Source of the DNA: Lichtheimia corymbifera B2541 | Taxonomy: Eukaryota > Mucoromycota > Mucoromycetes > Mucorales > Lichtheimiaceae | Length of the DNA stretch: 31,277 nt | Assembly: GCA_000697475.1 (NCBI GenBank) | Contig: JNEU01000971.1 | Span: 1 to 31,277, forward strand | Direction: 5' to 3' | Shown: in pieces, positions 8,337-19,688 of the stretch | Layout: each line of letters begins with the position of its first letter | Numbering within the stretch: position 1 is the stretch's first letter | Notes under the pieces: generated by a model | What the model was told of the DNA's origin: nothing | Seen by the model: only the letters and a program-made list of their open reading frames with translations | Database searches by the model: none | Position numbers and translations under genes: made by a program

Positions 8337-8938
8337 TGTTGTGTTGAAGGGAGATAAAACGAAAAAGGATAAAAAAGTGGAAAGAGGGAGAGAAAGAAAG
8401 AGTCAAAACTTATGCCGAGGCTATATTCCGCGGATGACGTGGGCTACCAATTTTGCTCACTGGATATGTCTCTGATGTTTGGACAATCCTTCGCATTGAT
8501 ATCAACATACTTGGGCTATGGACCCCAATGGTTCAACATGGATTGCTAACGCTTTTTCACCCCCTCCATCCATATTTGTTTGTGTTGTGGTTGACGAAAA
8601 GTGATCGGACAACAGCAGCAATAACATCATCATTTATCAGAGTTGACCTGAATGATATTCTTGATCATGCCTTTATTACACATTGAATGGAATGATGGCA
8701 TAATAAACATACGAAATTGAATACAAAGGAACACCATTTCATTGTTTGATGATAAAGAACGATAGCTACTGGGACCCAGAATAGAAAAATCATGCTGCGT
8801 AACATGATCGGAGGGAGTGGATGATTTCATACAGCGACGCTTTAGCTGCTGAGAAAAGAGGATTAGCAAGTGGGTAATTCCCTCTTTCTCTTTCTCTTTA
8901 CTTTTATCTTCTTTTTCTGAACAAGCTCATTTTATATC
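8337..8938. promoter_or_regulatory. Divergent spacer of H2B copy 1 and H2A copy 1
   Basis: Pyrimidine-rich leaders lie next to both starts. A TATATT-like sequence near 8420 and a TGACGTGG motif are the only candidate elements. The ACGCGT elements of the other histone spacers are missing. Confidence 0.5.
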
Positions 8939-9337
8939 ATGTCTGGAGGAAAATCTGGAGGAAAGTCTGCTGCTGCTGGTGCCAAGTCCCAAACTCGTTC
9001 TGCTAAAGCCGGTCTTCAGTTCCCGGTTGGTCGTATCCATCGTCTCTTACGTCGTGGCAACTATGCTCAACGTGTGGGTGCTGGTGCTCCTGTTTATCTC
9101 GCTGCCGTTCTTGAATACTTGACAGCCGAAATCCTTGAATTGGCCGGCAATGCTGCACGGGATAACAAAAAGTCTCGGATCATTCCTCGTCATTTGCAAT
9201 TGGCCATTCGAAACGATGAAGAGTTGAATAAGCTCCTTGGCCACGTCACTATTGCACAAGGCGGTGTGCTTCCCAACATCCACAGCAGCTTGTTACCAAC
9301 CAAAACCAAAAAGGCTGGTGCTTCTCAAGAGTTGTAA
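8939..9337 (+). CDS. Histone H2A, copy 1
   Basis: 132 residues in a single exon. It has the basic tail [17 protein letters not shown], the complete fold ([20 protein letters not shown], acidic-patch residues of the [15 protein letters not shown] and NDEELNKLL regions) and the C-terminal SQEL. SQE is the phosphorylation motif used by ATM/ATR-type kinases in fungal H2A, which does the work of animal H2A.X. It differs from H2A copy 2 by a single extra Ala in the tail. Its codons are less biased than those of copy 2 (for example AAA, CGG and GGA occur). Confidence 0.97.
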   Translation: MSGGKSGGKSAAAGAKSQTRSAKAGLQFPVGRIHRLLRRGNYAQRVGAGAPVYLAAVLEYLTAEILELAGNAARDNKKSRIIPRHLQLAIRNDEELNKLLGHVTIAQGGVLPNIHSSLLPTKTKKAGASQEL

Positions 9338-9737
9338 AGGCGTTGTTAATATACATAGCAATCCATCTCACTTGCAAATATCTCTCTATCTCTCGGTTTT
9401 GTGTAAATAAAGTACTTTTCCAATAACAACATATCAACAATCACTTGGTCCAACTTGTTCAATACAAACACGAATGCTTTTTTTTCTCGATTGTTATTAA
9501 AGTGCAGCAAATCATATACAAGATGTCATTCAACAGGCACTAACTGCTGAGGAAAACTGTTACGTGTGTACTGTGCATGGGTGGTGGGCGAGATGGATAA
9601 AAGGAAACACTGTACAAAGAAAGAAAACGAGAAGAGAAGGCTGATGATTGTCGATTGGATAAGAGTGAGAGGATGATGTTGGCGATAGAGTATGCGGTAA
9701 AATGTTGGAGAAGAAACAATATCAGGCAACAGCGCAT
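9338..9737. other. Convergent 3' region of H2A copy 1 and H3
   Basis: No gene is seen. A T-rich tract and AATAAA-like sequence follow the H2A stop, suggesting polyadenylated histone mRNAs. I see no animal-type histone 3' stem-loop. Confidence 0.5.
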
Positions 9738-10298
<561 letters not shown>

Positions 10299-10553
10299 TC
10301 AACATCGCGCTATACCGCGTAATCACGCTCCCCCTTACTTGTACGCGATACGTGTCATGCCTATTCATCTCATGTCAAAGCGCTCCAAACGTGCATCAAA
10401 GGCATAAATTTGGATTTGGATGACATATGCATCATAGTTTGTAGTTTATGGTTGACATGGATTGACAGGTTGAATGCTTGTGAGTGGAAAAGCTAGACGA
10501 AAAGGGGTGCAAGTGCATGTAAAAACTTCTGAATGTAGTTTTTTTTTTGATCG

Positions 10554-10590
10554 ACACGCGTTCTTGGAATCGCGTGTACCTCAACACGCG
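10554..10590. promoter_or_regulatory. MCB-like cluster upstream of H4
   Basis: ACACGCG (10554-10560) and CGCGTGT (10571-10577) form an inverted repeat, and another ACACGCG follows (10584-10590). The first copy contains a full ACGCGT, the core recognised by MBF-type G1/S factors in fungi. The group ends about 40 bp upstream of the H4 TATA box. Confidence 0.6.
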
Positions 10591-10597
10591 GACGTGA

Positions 10598-11020
<423 letters not shown>

Positions 11021-11662
11021 ACACCCTCATCTTGCCATTTTACACCATTTGCACACGTTTTTTGCTATTCCTCCTCATTTTTCACACCGCACACATATTC
11101 ATCTTCTTTTTATCGCCACTTTTCTACCATTCCATTTGTATACTTGAAGCGCCCGCTTGTCCCAATATTGACATCGATCAACGACACTGTATCTGTATAT
11201 AGCGTTTATCCTACGTTGTTCGCGGATTTGATTAAAAACCTCATGAAAACAACATACATCCAATTTTCTTGCCTTTATTTTATGCTCATATTGATCAGAA
11301 TCATTGAAATGGAAGCAGTATAGTAATTAACATCCTGTTACAGTGGGTGTGGGGGCACTAGTTATAGGCACCTTGATTCAAGTACAGCTTTCTCTAGGGG
11401 TTGCTATATGCAACAATGGCTCGTTCAGGATCCATATTGTCCTTTAGACATGGGGTCATTGTAAAGAAAGAGCACCCACTTGCATTTGCTTCCTCTCACA
11501 TTCATACACATGGCTCTTCTCAAGCAACTATATGAACATATACCGAGCTGCCATTTTCTTGGTCGACATGTATATCTTGCGTTTCGTCTTTGATGGTTGC
11601 CGTGGCATAAGATGTATTGTCAAGCGATAATAACACACGGCGGTGATACATTTATAGCAGCA
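11021..11662. other. H4 3' region and stretch without a recognised gene
   Basis: C- and T-rich 3' UTR sequence comes first. The rest (about 11280-11660) has no long frame, RNA signature or repeat that I can support. Confidence 0.5.
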
Positions 11663-11752
11663 TTATTCCTTATGAGCCGACTTGGATTGGTATGCTTCAA
11701 CATCAATAGCACCTCTACTATCATCTTGCATAGACATTTTCTTTTCAAACAT
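11663..11752 (-). CDS. Possible 29-codon ORF or terminal exon, product unknown
   Basis: A short frame starts ATG TTT GAA AAG AAA ATG and ends TAA. The peptide is hydrophilic and compositionally coding-like (MFEKKMSMQDDS, then GAIDVEAYQSKSAHKE). Directly upstream, a T-rich tract ending CTTCACAAAG could be a 3' splice site, so this may be the last exon of a small gene rather than a complete one. It lies in the H4/H2A spacer. I recognise no family; chance occurrence remains possible. Confidence 0.25.
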   Translation of the reverse strand: MFEKKMSMQDDSRGAIDVEAYQSKSAHKE

Positions 11753-11972
11753 GTGAACACGGAATAACTTTGTGAAGCAAAAAAAAGATTCATTTTATCT
11801 CGTTTCCGAGGACAACGTAAATCAAACGCTATTTACAGATACAAGAATACGGCTATGTTGAGTGTACAGTTCGATGGATGGGTGTGATTGAATGATGGCG
11901 ATAGAGATAAAATTGAGGATAAGATGGATTTGTATGAGCGAGGAGGGGAAGAAAAAGTCAAAAACAAATGAT

Positions 11973-12368
11973 TTAGAGTTCTTGGGAAGCACCAGCCTTC
12001 TTGGTCTTGGTAGGCAAGAGGCTGCTGTGAATGTTGGGAAGGACACCACCTTGGGCAATGGTAACGTGACCAAGGAGCTTGTTCAATTCTTCATCGTTAC
12101 GGATGGCCAATTGCAAGTGACGGGGAATGATACGGGACTTCTTGTTATCACGGGCAGCGTTACCAGCCAATTCGAGAATTTCAGCGGTCAAGTATTCAAG
12201 AACGGCAGCAAGGTAGACGGGAGCACCAGCACCAACACGTTGGGCATAGTTGCCACGACGCAAGAGACGGTGAATACGGCCAACAGGGAATTGAAGACCG
12301 GCCTTAGCAGAACGGGTTTGGGACTTGGCGCCAGCAGCAGATTTTCCTCCAGATTTGCCTCCAGACAT
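11973..12368 (-). CDS. Histone H2A, copy 2
   Basis: 131 residues in a single exon, identical to H2A copy 1 except for one Ala fewer in the N-terminal tail. It keeps the C-terminal SQEL phospho-motif. Codons are strongly biased (AAG, CGT, GGT, TTG, AAC), matching H3, H4 and H2B copy 2, and contrast with copy 1. It is divergent from H2B copy 2 across a spacer of about 450 bp with TATA boxes and ACGCGT elements. This is probably the main S-phase H2A gene. Confidence 0.97.
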   Translation of the reverse strand: MSGGKSGGKSAAGAKSQTRSAKAGLQFPVGRIHRLLRRGNYAQRVGAGAPVYLAAVLEYLTAEILELAGNAARDNKKSRIIPRHLQLAIRNDEELNKLLGHVTIAQGGVLPNIHSSLLPTKTKKAGASQEL

Positions 12369-12443
12369 GATAATAAATGTAGTGTTTGATGCGTAAAAAA
12401 GAAAGAGTGATACAGCGTTGCTGTGGTTAGCGGGGCCTAGTGC

Positions 12444-12451
12444 CTTTTATA
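12444..12451 (-). promoter_or_regulatory. TATA box of H2A copy 2
   Basis: TATAAAAG on the minus strand, about 75 bp upstream of the H2A start. Confidence 0.75.
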
Positions 12452-12494
12452 CTTGCCCACCATCCTTCTCCGCACTCACGTGTGACATGAGCTT

Positions 12495-12508
12495 CACGCG
12501 TAGACGCG
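12495..12508. promoter_or_regulatory. MCB-like element in the H2A-H2B copy 2 spacer
   Basis: CACGCGT followed by AGACGCG gives one full ACGCGT and a half-site, about 45-60 bp upstream of the H2A TATA box. Further CGCG-containing motifs occur across the spacer: GCGCGATA near 12570, ACGCGCAT at 12621-12628 and a CGCG run near 12673. The placement relative to TATA mirrors that before H4. Confidence 0.55.
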
Positions 12509-12754
12509 AAAAACTTCAAGATGTAAAAAATTTTTTTATTACATATATCGATAAAAGAGCGTGTAATTGCGCGATATCACGCTTTAGATCACGTAGTGTA
12601 TAAGCTATAAAGAGGTGAAAACGCGCATTAAAGCCAAAGAGACAACCGAAAAGGAAAATTTTCTCAGCACAAGCGCGCGCGCTTTTGGGCCAGCAATGTG
12701 GCACACAACCAGCAATTTAGCACCCCGTGACTCATTATATCCACTCGCGGCAAG

Positions 12755-12763
12755 TATTTAAAG
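12755..12763 (+). promoter_or_regulatory. TATA-like box of H2B copy 2
   Basis: TATTTAAAG, about 55 bp upstream of the H2B start and just before a pyrimidine-rich leader. Confidence 0.55.
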
Positions 12764-12815
12764 TCGTCGGCTTTTTGCTTTCTTTTCCACCTATCCCAAC
12801 TCTTTTTCTATTAAC

Positions 12816-13190
12816 ATGGCTCCCAAAGACGCTCCCGCTGGCAAGGCTCCCGCTAAGACTACCGAAAAGAAGGTCAAGGCTTCTGGTGACAAGAAGCGTA
12901 AGGTCACCCGTAAGGAGACCTACTCTTCCTACATCTACCGTGTCTTGAAGCAGGTCCACCCTGATACTGGTATCTCCAACAAGGCCATGTCCATTCTCAA
13001 CTCCTTCGTCAACGACATTTTCGAGCGTATTGCCTCCGAAGCTTCCAAGCTTGCTGCCTACAACAAGCGTTCCACCATCTCTTCTCGTGAGATCCAAACC
13101 GCTGTTCGTCTTATCCTTCCCGGTGAATTGGCTAAGCACGCTGTCTCCGAAGGTACCAAGGCTGTCACCAAGTACACCAGCTCCAAGTAA
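12816..13190 (+). CDS. Histone H2B, copy 2 (intronless)
   Basis: 124 residues in a single exon. The N-terminal tail [19 protein letters not shown] differs from copy 1, while the fold and C-terminal helix (ending TKYTSSK) are identical. The conserved Lys near the C-terminus (AVTKYTSSK), the Rad6/Bre1 ubiquitination site in other fungi, is present. Codon use is extremely biased, as in H3, H4 and H2A copy 2. Together with that H2A it forms the third divergent pair of the cluster. Confidence 0.98.
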   Translation: MAPKDAPAGKAPAKTTEKKVKASGDKKRKVTRKETYSSYIYRVLKQVHPDTGISNKAMSILNSFVNDIFERIASEASKLAAYNKRSTISSREIQTAVRLILPGELAKHAVSEGTKAVTKYTSSK

Positions 13191-14560
13191 ATCAGTTGTT
13201 TGTTTGGAAAAAAAGAGAAAGAATCTATTTGGCACCGCAACATCAACATTTCATCTTCAAAGCGAGAACCAATTCCCTTCAATATCCCTCATTCTCTTTG
13301 CTCCGTTCCATCTTGTACAGACCAAATCCGCTTGTTCATATTCTCTTTTTGCTTTCTTCAATCCATGTAGTCATAAAATATAATCGCGTAAAAACACACT
13401 CATCGTTGTTCATTTTGGTGGTGATGTGGGTGGTTACTAGCTTTATCAATTGGATTAAAGTCAATGTAGGCTTTGGTTCCCGTTGTCGGGTTTTGGTGAT
13501 ATCCAAATTGGTGTGTCTTCATGTATATCTTTAGACAGTATAGCGACGTACGTTCTCAATGCAATGAATTCCAGGGATATGCTCGTGATCTCACTGTTGA
13601 CAATCGCAGCCCATAGCTCTGGAACACAATCAACAGGACCATGGAGTGGATAACAAGTCGAATACCTTGGTTGATGTGATTGTCATATTATGCAACACAG
13701 CTCGTATGTGAGCTTCACAGCTTGAGACATGCTGTAGCAAGTAGTTGTGTTCCCAGGCAACCAACTAGCGTTATATCCTAGCAATCACTTCCAATCCCAT
13801 AATTAGGAATTTGGGTTCCTGCCTTTGGAAAGCATAATGGTCACCTGTAGTGGATGTATCTCAAAATCACAACATCTCCCTTGCAAGAAGCATCCATTGA
13901 AAATAGCCATGAGGCTTGATTTACAAGAAGCATATCCGGATCAACACCTTGTGTCGCTTAAATACGTCATGTCATATGCTTTGCGATCAGTGTAATACCT
14001 TAAAGCGGGGATCATCCTGGCGTTGATCTAGCAAACATGCTATCAACTTGAACCGCATCACCCATTGACCACAATAATAGAGCTCATAACAATATCAGGC
14101 GTGTTCTAAAAGCATACCTTTCTTTGGCGCACGTTGACTGATATGAAAAGATGATTGCATTACGTGTTTACATTATGCATGTTGTTACTGGTTGAATCGG
14201 TCATGTTTATATATATGCTGCAAGGTAGAGTGGTAGGTGGTATATAAGCTTGGCCACAGGCTTAGAACATTTCTAATATGAATAAGCGTAGTAACGCTGT
14301 AGCAAGCTGGTTTTTTCAAAAGAGCAATATATGCCATGCTAACGTTGATCCATAAACCGGGGTGCAACCTGTAATTGTATTGATTTTCGGTTGTTGGGTG
14401 CATGAATCTAGATATCTATTGATCCAAATCTTGAAACGTTACACATGACTGACCACTTGTTGCTTACGCAACAGCTGGTTTATAATCTGAGAAATCAAGC
14501 TGTGTATCATGTATCTTTTTCCTTTGCCACAACCACCCCCATTCTTCGACTTTACAAAGC
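13191..14560. other. Long stretch without a recognised gene
   Basis: The H2B 3' region is followed by about 1.2 kb of AT-rich sequence. Frames of 62-112 codons occur but lack conserved features and look random. No tRNA, snoRNA boxes in proper order, or transposon ends were recognised. Confidence 0.5.
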
Positions 14561-15127
14561 ATGTCTGATAACTGTAAGCTACCCAACATCATTATATCAG
14601 CACACGGCTAATATATCTATCAATCTTGGTAAGCCAACAAGAAGCAGTTTTTGGTAGTCATCCGCGACTACACGGATGAAGGTGCTCTTGAGCGTCGCAT
14701 GGCTGCACGTCCCAAGCATCTTGCTATGGCGGAGACATCTTATCCTAACTATATTGTGTGCGGTGGTGCTATCTTTGATTCACACGAGGTTTGATCCACC
14801 ACGGGGGTGACACGCGAAATATGGGGAAAACGACAGATGGGCGTGTGAGAAAAGCGTTGCTAATATATCGTGTTCTTAACATAGAATCGCAAAATGGTTG
14901 GTAGTGCCATGATTTGTTTGGCCGAGTCTGAAGAAGAACTTCGCGAAAAGATTGCGCAAGACCCCTATGTCCTTGGGAAAGTTTGGGAATCTTGGACTAT
15001 TTACCCTTACAGGAAGTAAGCTGTCTTGATGGTTTATTATTGTTTCTTAGATCTACGTTACTCACATGCATGCATATTTAGTGCGGTTGGTCTCAAGTCT
15101 GAGCTCCCAGGTCCTGTGATTGTTTGA
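14561..15127 (+). CDS. YCII-related domain protein
   Basis: 114 residues from four exons: 14561-14573, 14634-14788, 14885-15015 and 15082-15127. The fold signature is clear: KQFLVVIRDYTDEGALERR (first strand and helix), ARPKHLAMAE, YIVCGGAIFD, MVGSAMICLAESEEELREKI, then DPYVLGKVWESWTIYPYR, as in fungal YCII/YciI-like proteins. These ferredoxin-like-fold proteins are small and mostly of unknown activity. The first exon (MSDN) was placed by the good donor ACT|GTAAGC. The acceptor GGTAAG|CC is the only AG that keeps frame without a stop, but it is weak, so the first five residues are less certain than the rest. Confidence 0.8.
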
Positions 15128-15402
15128 TGATACCAAGTGGACTTGGCATGCTTCTTGCACTGATTAATATCATCGCCAAGGAAATAAAACAAAACACCCC
15201 ACGATCTTTCATTTGCAGTTACACAATCTTCGATCGCGGCTTATGCTTCCCGCAGCAACGTATAGCCAGCTGACTCAGCTGTTAACTAAAGCCAAGACTA
15301 TTGTGAAAACATGATGATTGCGTCTAATTGCCTTGGCATTTAATATTGTATATATAAAAGTGGACGTTGTTGAGAAACAAGAAGAGGAGAAAAAACTTGA
15401 CT
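15128..15402. other. Spacer with promoter of the divergent ADF/cofilin gene
   Basis: A TATATAAAAG sequence (about 15351-15360) lies roughly 45 bp upstream of the next ATG and is a probable TATA box. Nothing else is recognised. Confidence 0.5.
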
Positions 15403-16179
15403 ATGCCTGTAGGTGACATGGGGAACGCTTTTTGTGGCTCGTTCGTCTCATCCACGTGTCTTTTTACTCATTGCCATATATGTCTAATCGCAGGCTAACG
15501 GAACAGCGATTGCAGAAGAGTGCTTTGCAGCTTACGAAAAGCTCAAAGCTGGTGATGCTGCATTTGTATTGTTTGAGATTAAAGGCAAGTAGTATAGTAG
15601 TAGATAATGGGTCATGGAAGCTCGCAAGATGAAAACTAGTGTAGTCTCCACTTGAAATAACTCATTGTGTGACTATAGATGAAATGATCGTGGTGAACCA
15701 GATTGGCCAACCTGCAGGTGCATATAAAGATTATTATGAAGCATTCCTTGAAGCGCTTCCTGCCAACGAGTGTCGATATGCTGTGCTATATGTGGATGAT
15801 GTTGTGAATCATCATGGCGTGAAGAAACGTGAGCTGGTGTTTTATGGATGGTATGTATCGTACGTAATATGAGATAATGTCAAGGGAGAATGCTGACTAT
15901 TATTGGTGACAATGACCAGGGCGCCGGATCAGTGTCATGTTAAGCAGCGAATGATGCATTCGACGTCACTGATCATATTCCGTCGACGGTTGGTTGGCCC
16001 TGGGGTTGGAATTGAAATCCAAGCAAATGATGTTTCCGAGGTGAGAATTCCACACCTAACCCCTACATGTAAAAACATGGATACGTATCTTTTATGTTTT
16101 CTGGCATTAACTATGGCAGTAGGCACAGCGTGAAGCCGTTTTTGAAAAGGCTCAACGACGTCCAGCTTTCATCCAATAA
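15403..16179 (+). CDS. Divergent ADF/cofilin-family protein
   Basis: 148 residues from five exons: 15403-15408, 15494-15584, 15679-15850, 15920-16040 and 16123-16179. The single ADF-H domain is recognisable from AAYEKLKAGDAAFVLFEIKD, PANECRYAVLYVDDV, LVFYGWAPDQCHVKQRMMHS and VGIEIQANDVSE. The actin-binding long helix, [15 protein letters not shown] in canonical cofilins, is altered here (MMHSTSLIIFRRRL), so actin severing may be changed. Intron 2 must use a GC donor (AAAG|GCAAGT); the nearby GT would bring a stop codon. Two intron positions (before the D codon and within the Trp codon) coincide with those of the canonical cofilin at 19.0-19.7 kb, indicating paralogy. Confidence 0.82.
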
Positions 16180-16541
16180 AAAGGATCGACGCATTGGGCG
16201 GTCTTTTTGTGTAACAGCGGCACGAGCTATTTCTATAAAAGATTATGCTCCCTTGACAGCGTCCCACCTAAACATTAGCACAGCTCTTCACTGGATATAG
16301 CGGCTATTGATGATTGATTGTCATCATGGATGATTTATATATATGGAATGATTGGGTTATGAATGAAATTGGTCGGTGTACATAATAACATATATGTTTG
16401 AGATGGGTAGGCGGGAAGAATAAGGGCTAAGGGATCATGCAACGGGAGCGGGGTGAAGATGGGGGGTGCAACAAACGCAAGGGCTCTTTACCAATGTTGG
16501 TCTCGCACAGGAACAGACACAACCCAGTGTAACGTTGAGTG

Positions 16542-16590
16542 CCACACACATACACACGCACATCCACACGCACACATACTCACGTACACA
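16542..16590. repeat. Interrupted CA-repeat tract
   Basis: Imperfect ACAC/CACG repeats. Short frames through it give only His-Thr or Val-Cys repeats. Confidence 0.8.
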
Positions 16591-16930
16591 TGCTCCTCTT
16601 ACTTTTTCCTTATATTCATTTGCTTCTTGCAATCACAATGATGATCCATGTTATTAGTAAAATGTCCTTAGCAACTAAGATTAAGGTTGGTTACCATCAA
16701 TAGCAACAAGCAAGTATAATAAGCATGTAATGTATGTGTGTGAACGTGCATTGTGTTATATAGGGTTGCCATGTCTATGGGTGTATATATGATATAGTAG
16801 GGTGGGTGTGTGGCTGTCAACGGGGGAGAGAGAGAGATGGATAATATATTAAATGGTAACATGCTGATTATAGTAGTAGTGGTGGGGTTGAGTGATGAAG
16901 AAGGTGGAGTACAATATCATATCATTACAC

Positions 16931-16953
16931 CGACAACAACAACAACAACAACA
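16931..16953. repeat. CAA trinucleotide repeat
   Basis: About seven consecutive CAA/ACA units, followed by ATG/GAT-rich triplets. Confidence 0.85.
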
Positions 16954-17200
16954 ATGATGAAGAGGATGATGATGAAGGATTGGTTGTTTTTCTTTCCTTG
17001 GTTGGTGATGATTTGCGCCTGATGACCCCAAGAACGGTGGTTTTTTTTGTGCGGCGTCCGCCTTTAATTCGCTAACCGCCCCGGCACATTGTGTGGGATG
17101 TGGGTTGTGTGAGTTGTGTCTCTCTTTTCTCTCTTTTCCACTCCTTTTATTCTTGCTCATTTTGATTGTCAGCAATCTCCCCATTCTACCAACTCTGACC

Positions 17201-18849
17201 ATGTCACAGCAAAAAGCGATCTCTCCCGACTTGCGAGATTCAAAGGACGCAAGAGAGGAACCAGCTGACGAGCCTCCTGCAACTCGTATCCTCACTCGAC
17301 GAGCAAGTCGGTCTGCGGCTAATAGTACAAAGCAAACATCCGAACCACCACCTTCCAAAGGGGCTGATGATGGCGATGATTCACGAGCATCCACTTCTCC
17401 TACGCGTGTAACGCGTTCACAATCCATTGAGCCTACAGACCATCATCAACAACAGCAACAACAACAGCCGATCAATACAAGAAAACGGATGCGACGAGGC
17501 ACGGGATCTACTTCCGGATCCAACACCGCAATCAATGGCAAAAAACGTACAAAGCCTGGTAACGAAGCAAGTGAAAGAGAAACTCGGAATGCTACGCAAC
17601 GCATGACAAAAGAGACACGAGAAGCTAGAAGAGCTCAACGTGAAGCTGAAATGAAAGAAAGGTATTAAATGTTATATGCATACATCGTCTTTGTTGCTAA
17701 TGATACCTTTGTTTAAAATACAAGATTGGCTGAGCTGGACGAGTTGGAACAAACCGTCAAGAATGGAACACATCCAGAGTATCTACGATTGCTCACAGAG
17801 ATTGAAAACAAGCGAGAGAAGAGGATCCGTGTCACTAAGGCTCAATATGAACTCGCTCTTCAGAATCAAAATGCCGTTCTTGATACTATTCGTAAGGCAT
17901 CCAAGGATAATCTTGTGGTAAACATCCTTTTTTTTTCTTCTTGTTTGCAAGGTTTTTTCCCCCCACCATTATTGACGCACACGGGTTATCACAGTTGAAG
18001 AAACAAGCATTCCGACGACACATGATGCAACAAGTGCAACAACAGATCAGTAAACTCGAGCAGGAGTATTATACGCATAATGTGACCAGTAAGTGTCTCC
18101 TTTCATTTGTTATGATTTGTGCTGCCCCGCCACCCAATACTACCAACAACAGCAAGCATCAGAAACTGACGCATATTTGGCTACACCAATTTAGGCTCGT
18201 TGGACAATCAGCATGTGGCTAACTGGACTCCGCTACACCGCCCTTCACGGCTTGATATCCTTTTTATCATATAACAATCTTTATATATTCGGGGTCCAGA
18301 ATGAAGAAAATCATCCTTAACCGCAGATGTTTACATTCCATAGTTGTTCCTTTGACACAAGAAGATGCCGAGAGCGATATTCATCTAATGCAAACAGCCA
18401 TTGAACATCAACAACAACGTCTACCACCATCATCCACAAAGCAAGTATCGCCGCCACCACCACCATCAGCTACTGCATCATCGCCACAACAACAACATCA
18501 GCCGCCTCAATCGCAGCAGCCAAGACATGTACCACAACAACGTCAAGATCATTCACCTAAATCTTCAACTCGTTCTCACCCATTACCATCATTCTCTTCT
18601 TCGTCATCCACAGCATCACCATCATTCTCCAAGGACTCAAATATTGCATCATCCAATCCCATCCATCGTCATCCACAACAACAACATCAAACATCCACTA
18701 CCAATCACGTGGCTTCACCTTCGCCACCAATAACGTCATCTATGCCTCCTGTCGATCATTCATATCAAGTACATTATCCCGGGCGTTTCATAGCACAGGA
18801 AAGACCACCAACACACCCTTCATCACCTGCCAAACCCCTTGTCAAGTAG
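17201..18849 (+). CDS. SDS3: Sds3-like subunit of the Sin3-HDAC (Rpd3L) complex
   Basis: 440 residues from five exons: 17201-17661, 17725-17917, 17995-18088, 18195-18254 and 18335-18849. A disordered, charged N-terminus with a Gln run precedes the Sds3/BRMS1-family coiled-coil region (about 154-270): LAELDELEQTVKNGTHPEYL, then EIENKREKRIRVTKAQYEL and LEQEYYTHNVTS. A C-terminal extension rich in Pro, Gln, His and Ser follows. Sds3 bridges Sin3 and the histone deacetylase; the Sin3 gene lies only 1 kb beyond this gene's end. The last intron has U12-type signals and AT-AC termini, and only the AC acceptor preserves the frame (RLDSIVVPLTQED). The ATG follows the pyrimidine-rich leader. Confidence 0.83.
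18255..18334 (+). other. U12-type AT-AC intron of SDS3
   Basis: The donor ATATCCTTT matches the U12 5' splice site consensus exactly. TCCTTAAC (18314-18321) matches the U12 branch consensus. The intron ends TTTAC, 14 nt after the branch A, within the short spacing U12 introns require. Using AC joins CTT G|AT TCC in frame; the AG at 18325-18326 gives a TAG stop five codons later. No GT-AG alternative was found. Confidence 0.85.
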
Positions 18850-19026
18850 TTTTTCTGCTCTTTTCATTTGTTTTTTTTTCTTGATAAACAATAATTTAGG
18901 GTATCAAATAACGTATGTGTGTTTGTGCTTATAAAACTTTTGTCTCTTTATTCACAATGGAGGCGATGAGATGAGAAAGGAGGAGTATGTGGAGAGAGAT
19001 AGATAGATAATTGTATACATTGCTTT

Positions 19027-19688
19027 TTAAGCAGAGCGGGATGCCTTCTCGAACACGGCCTCGTGTGCAACCTCACTAAAGTCTGTGCCTTGGATTTCGA
19101 TAGCCAAACCAACCAACTTTTTGCGAAGAGCATCTTTACTGGAAGCGTACAACATCTTTTGGCGAACCTTGGCAGTATCGGGAATCCTAATAGCATTTGA
19201 AATGAATCATCCCATTCACATCAAAACCCCTCCCCCCACCTCCTCCGAAGGATACTTTACCATGAATAGAAAGTGATCTTGAATCGTTGACCTTCACCAG
19301 GCTTCTCATAATCAAAGTCATAGACTGCATAACGGGGTTCATCAGCAGGCAAGCAGGCAAGGAATTCATCATAATTGCCACTCTCGGCAGCCTTCTCAAC
19401 AACGATCTCCTTGAGGTCATCTGTTCACCCAATAATAGCATTAGCTTTCTCCAATTCCCGGGTTCTCCCATTCCTTTGGCCCAATTCCAATCCTCCACTT
19501 ACCCGACAACTTGAAGATGATGTACTTGTAGCTCTTACGAAGCTTGAATTCCTGGAAGAGCTCGAGGCACTGATCGTTGACTGCGACACCAGACGACTAG
19601 GAATAGCGCAAATAGTATATGCATCAATACAAGGTGCTCTAGTATGCAGAGAGGCAAAATGTCTTTATATGGATAATAAACTTACCAT
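19027..19688 (-). CDS. COF1: Cofilin (actin-depolymerising factor)
   Basis: 138 residues from four exons: 19688-19686 (the ATG alone), 19596-19503, 19420-19261 and 19186-19027. It starts [11 protein letters not shown], with the regulatory Ser near the N-terminus, then [29 protein letters not shown] and the actin-binding helix [19 protein letters not shown], then [13 protein letters not shown]. Length and motifs are those of ordinary fungal cofilins, which sever and recycle actin filaments. All introns are GT-AG. The first coding exon consists only of the start codon. A TATAAGG (minus strand, 19762-19768) about 75 bp upstream is a likely TATA box. The gene is convergent with SDS3. Confidence 0.93.

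Larger units (their letters stand above)
16180..17200. other. Intergenic region with simple repeats, promoter of SDS3
   Basis: It contains a CA-rich tract, a CAA trinucleotide run and GA-rich segments. The last 100 bp are a C- and T-rich leader typical of the start regions in this window. An in-frame ATG at 17093 exists but lies in that leader. No gene is recognised. Confidence 0.5.

Noticed and set aside
7770..8357. Plus-strand frames over H2B copy 1
   Set aside because: Antisense shadows caused by the constrained codons of the histone; no independent evidence.
13560..14440. Search for a transposon or RNA gene in the long gene-poor stretch
   Set aside because: No terminal repeats, transposase-like frame, cloverleaf or properly spaced snoRNA boxes found.
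17093..17200. Upstream in-frame ATG for SDS3 giving a hydrophobic leader
   Set aside because: The stretch is a C- and T-rich 5' leader; the resulting Leu-rich peptide would act like a signal sequence, which is wrong for a nuclear protein.
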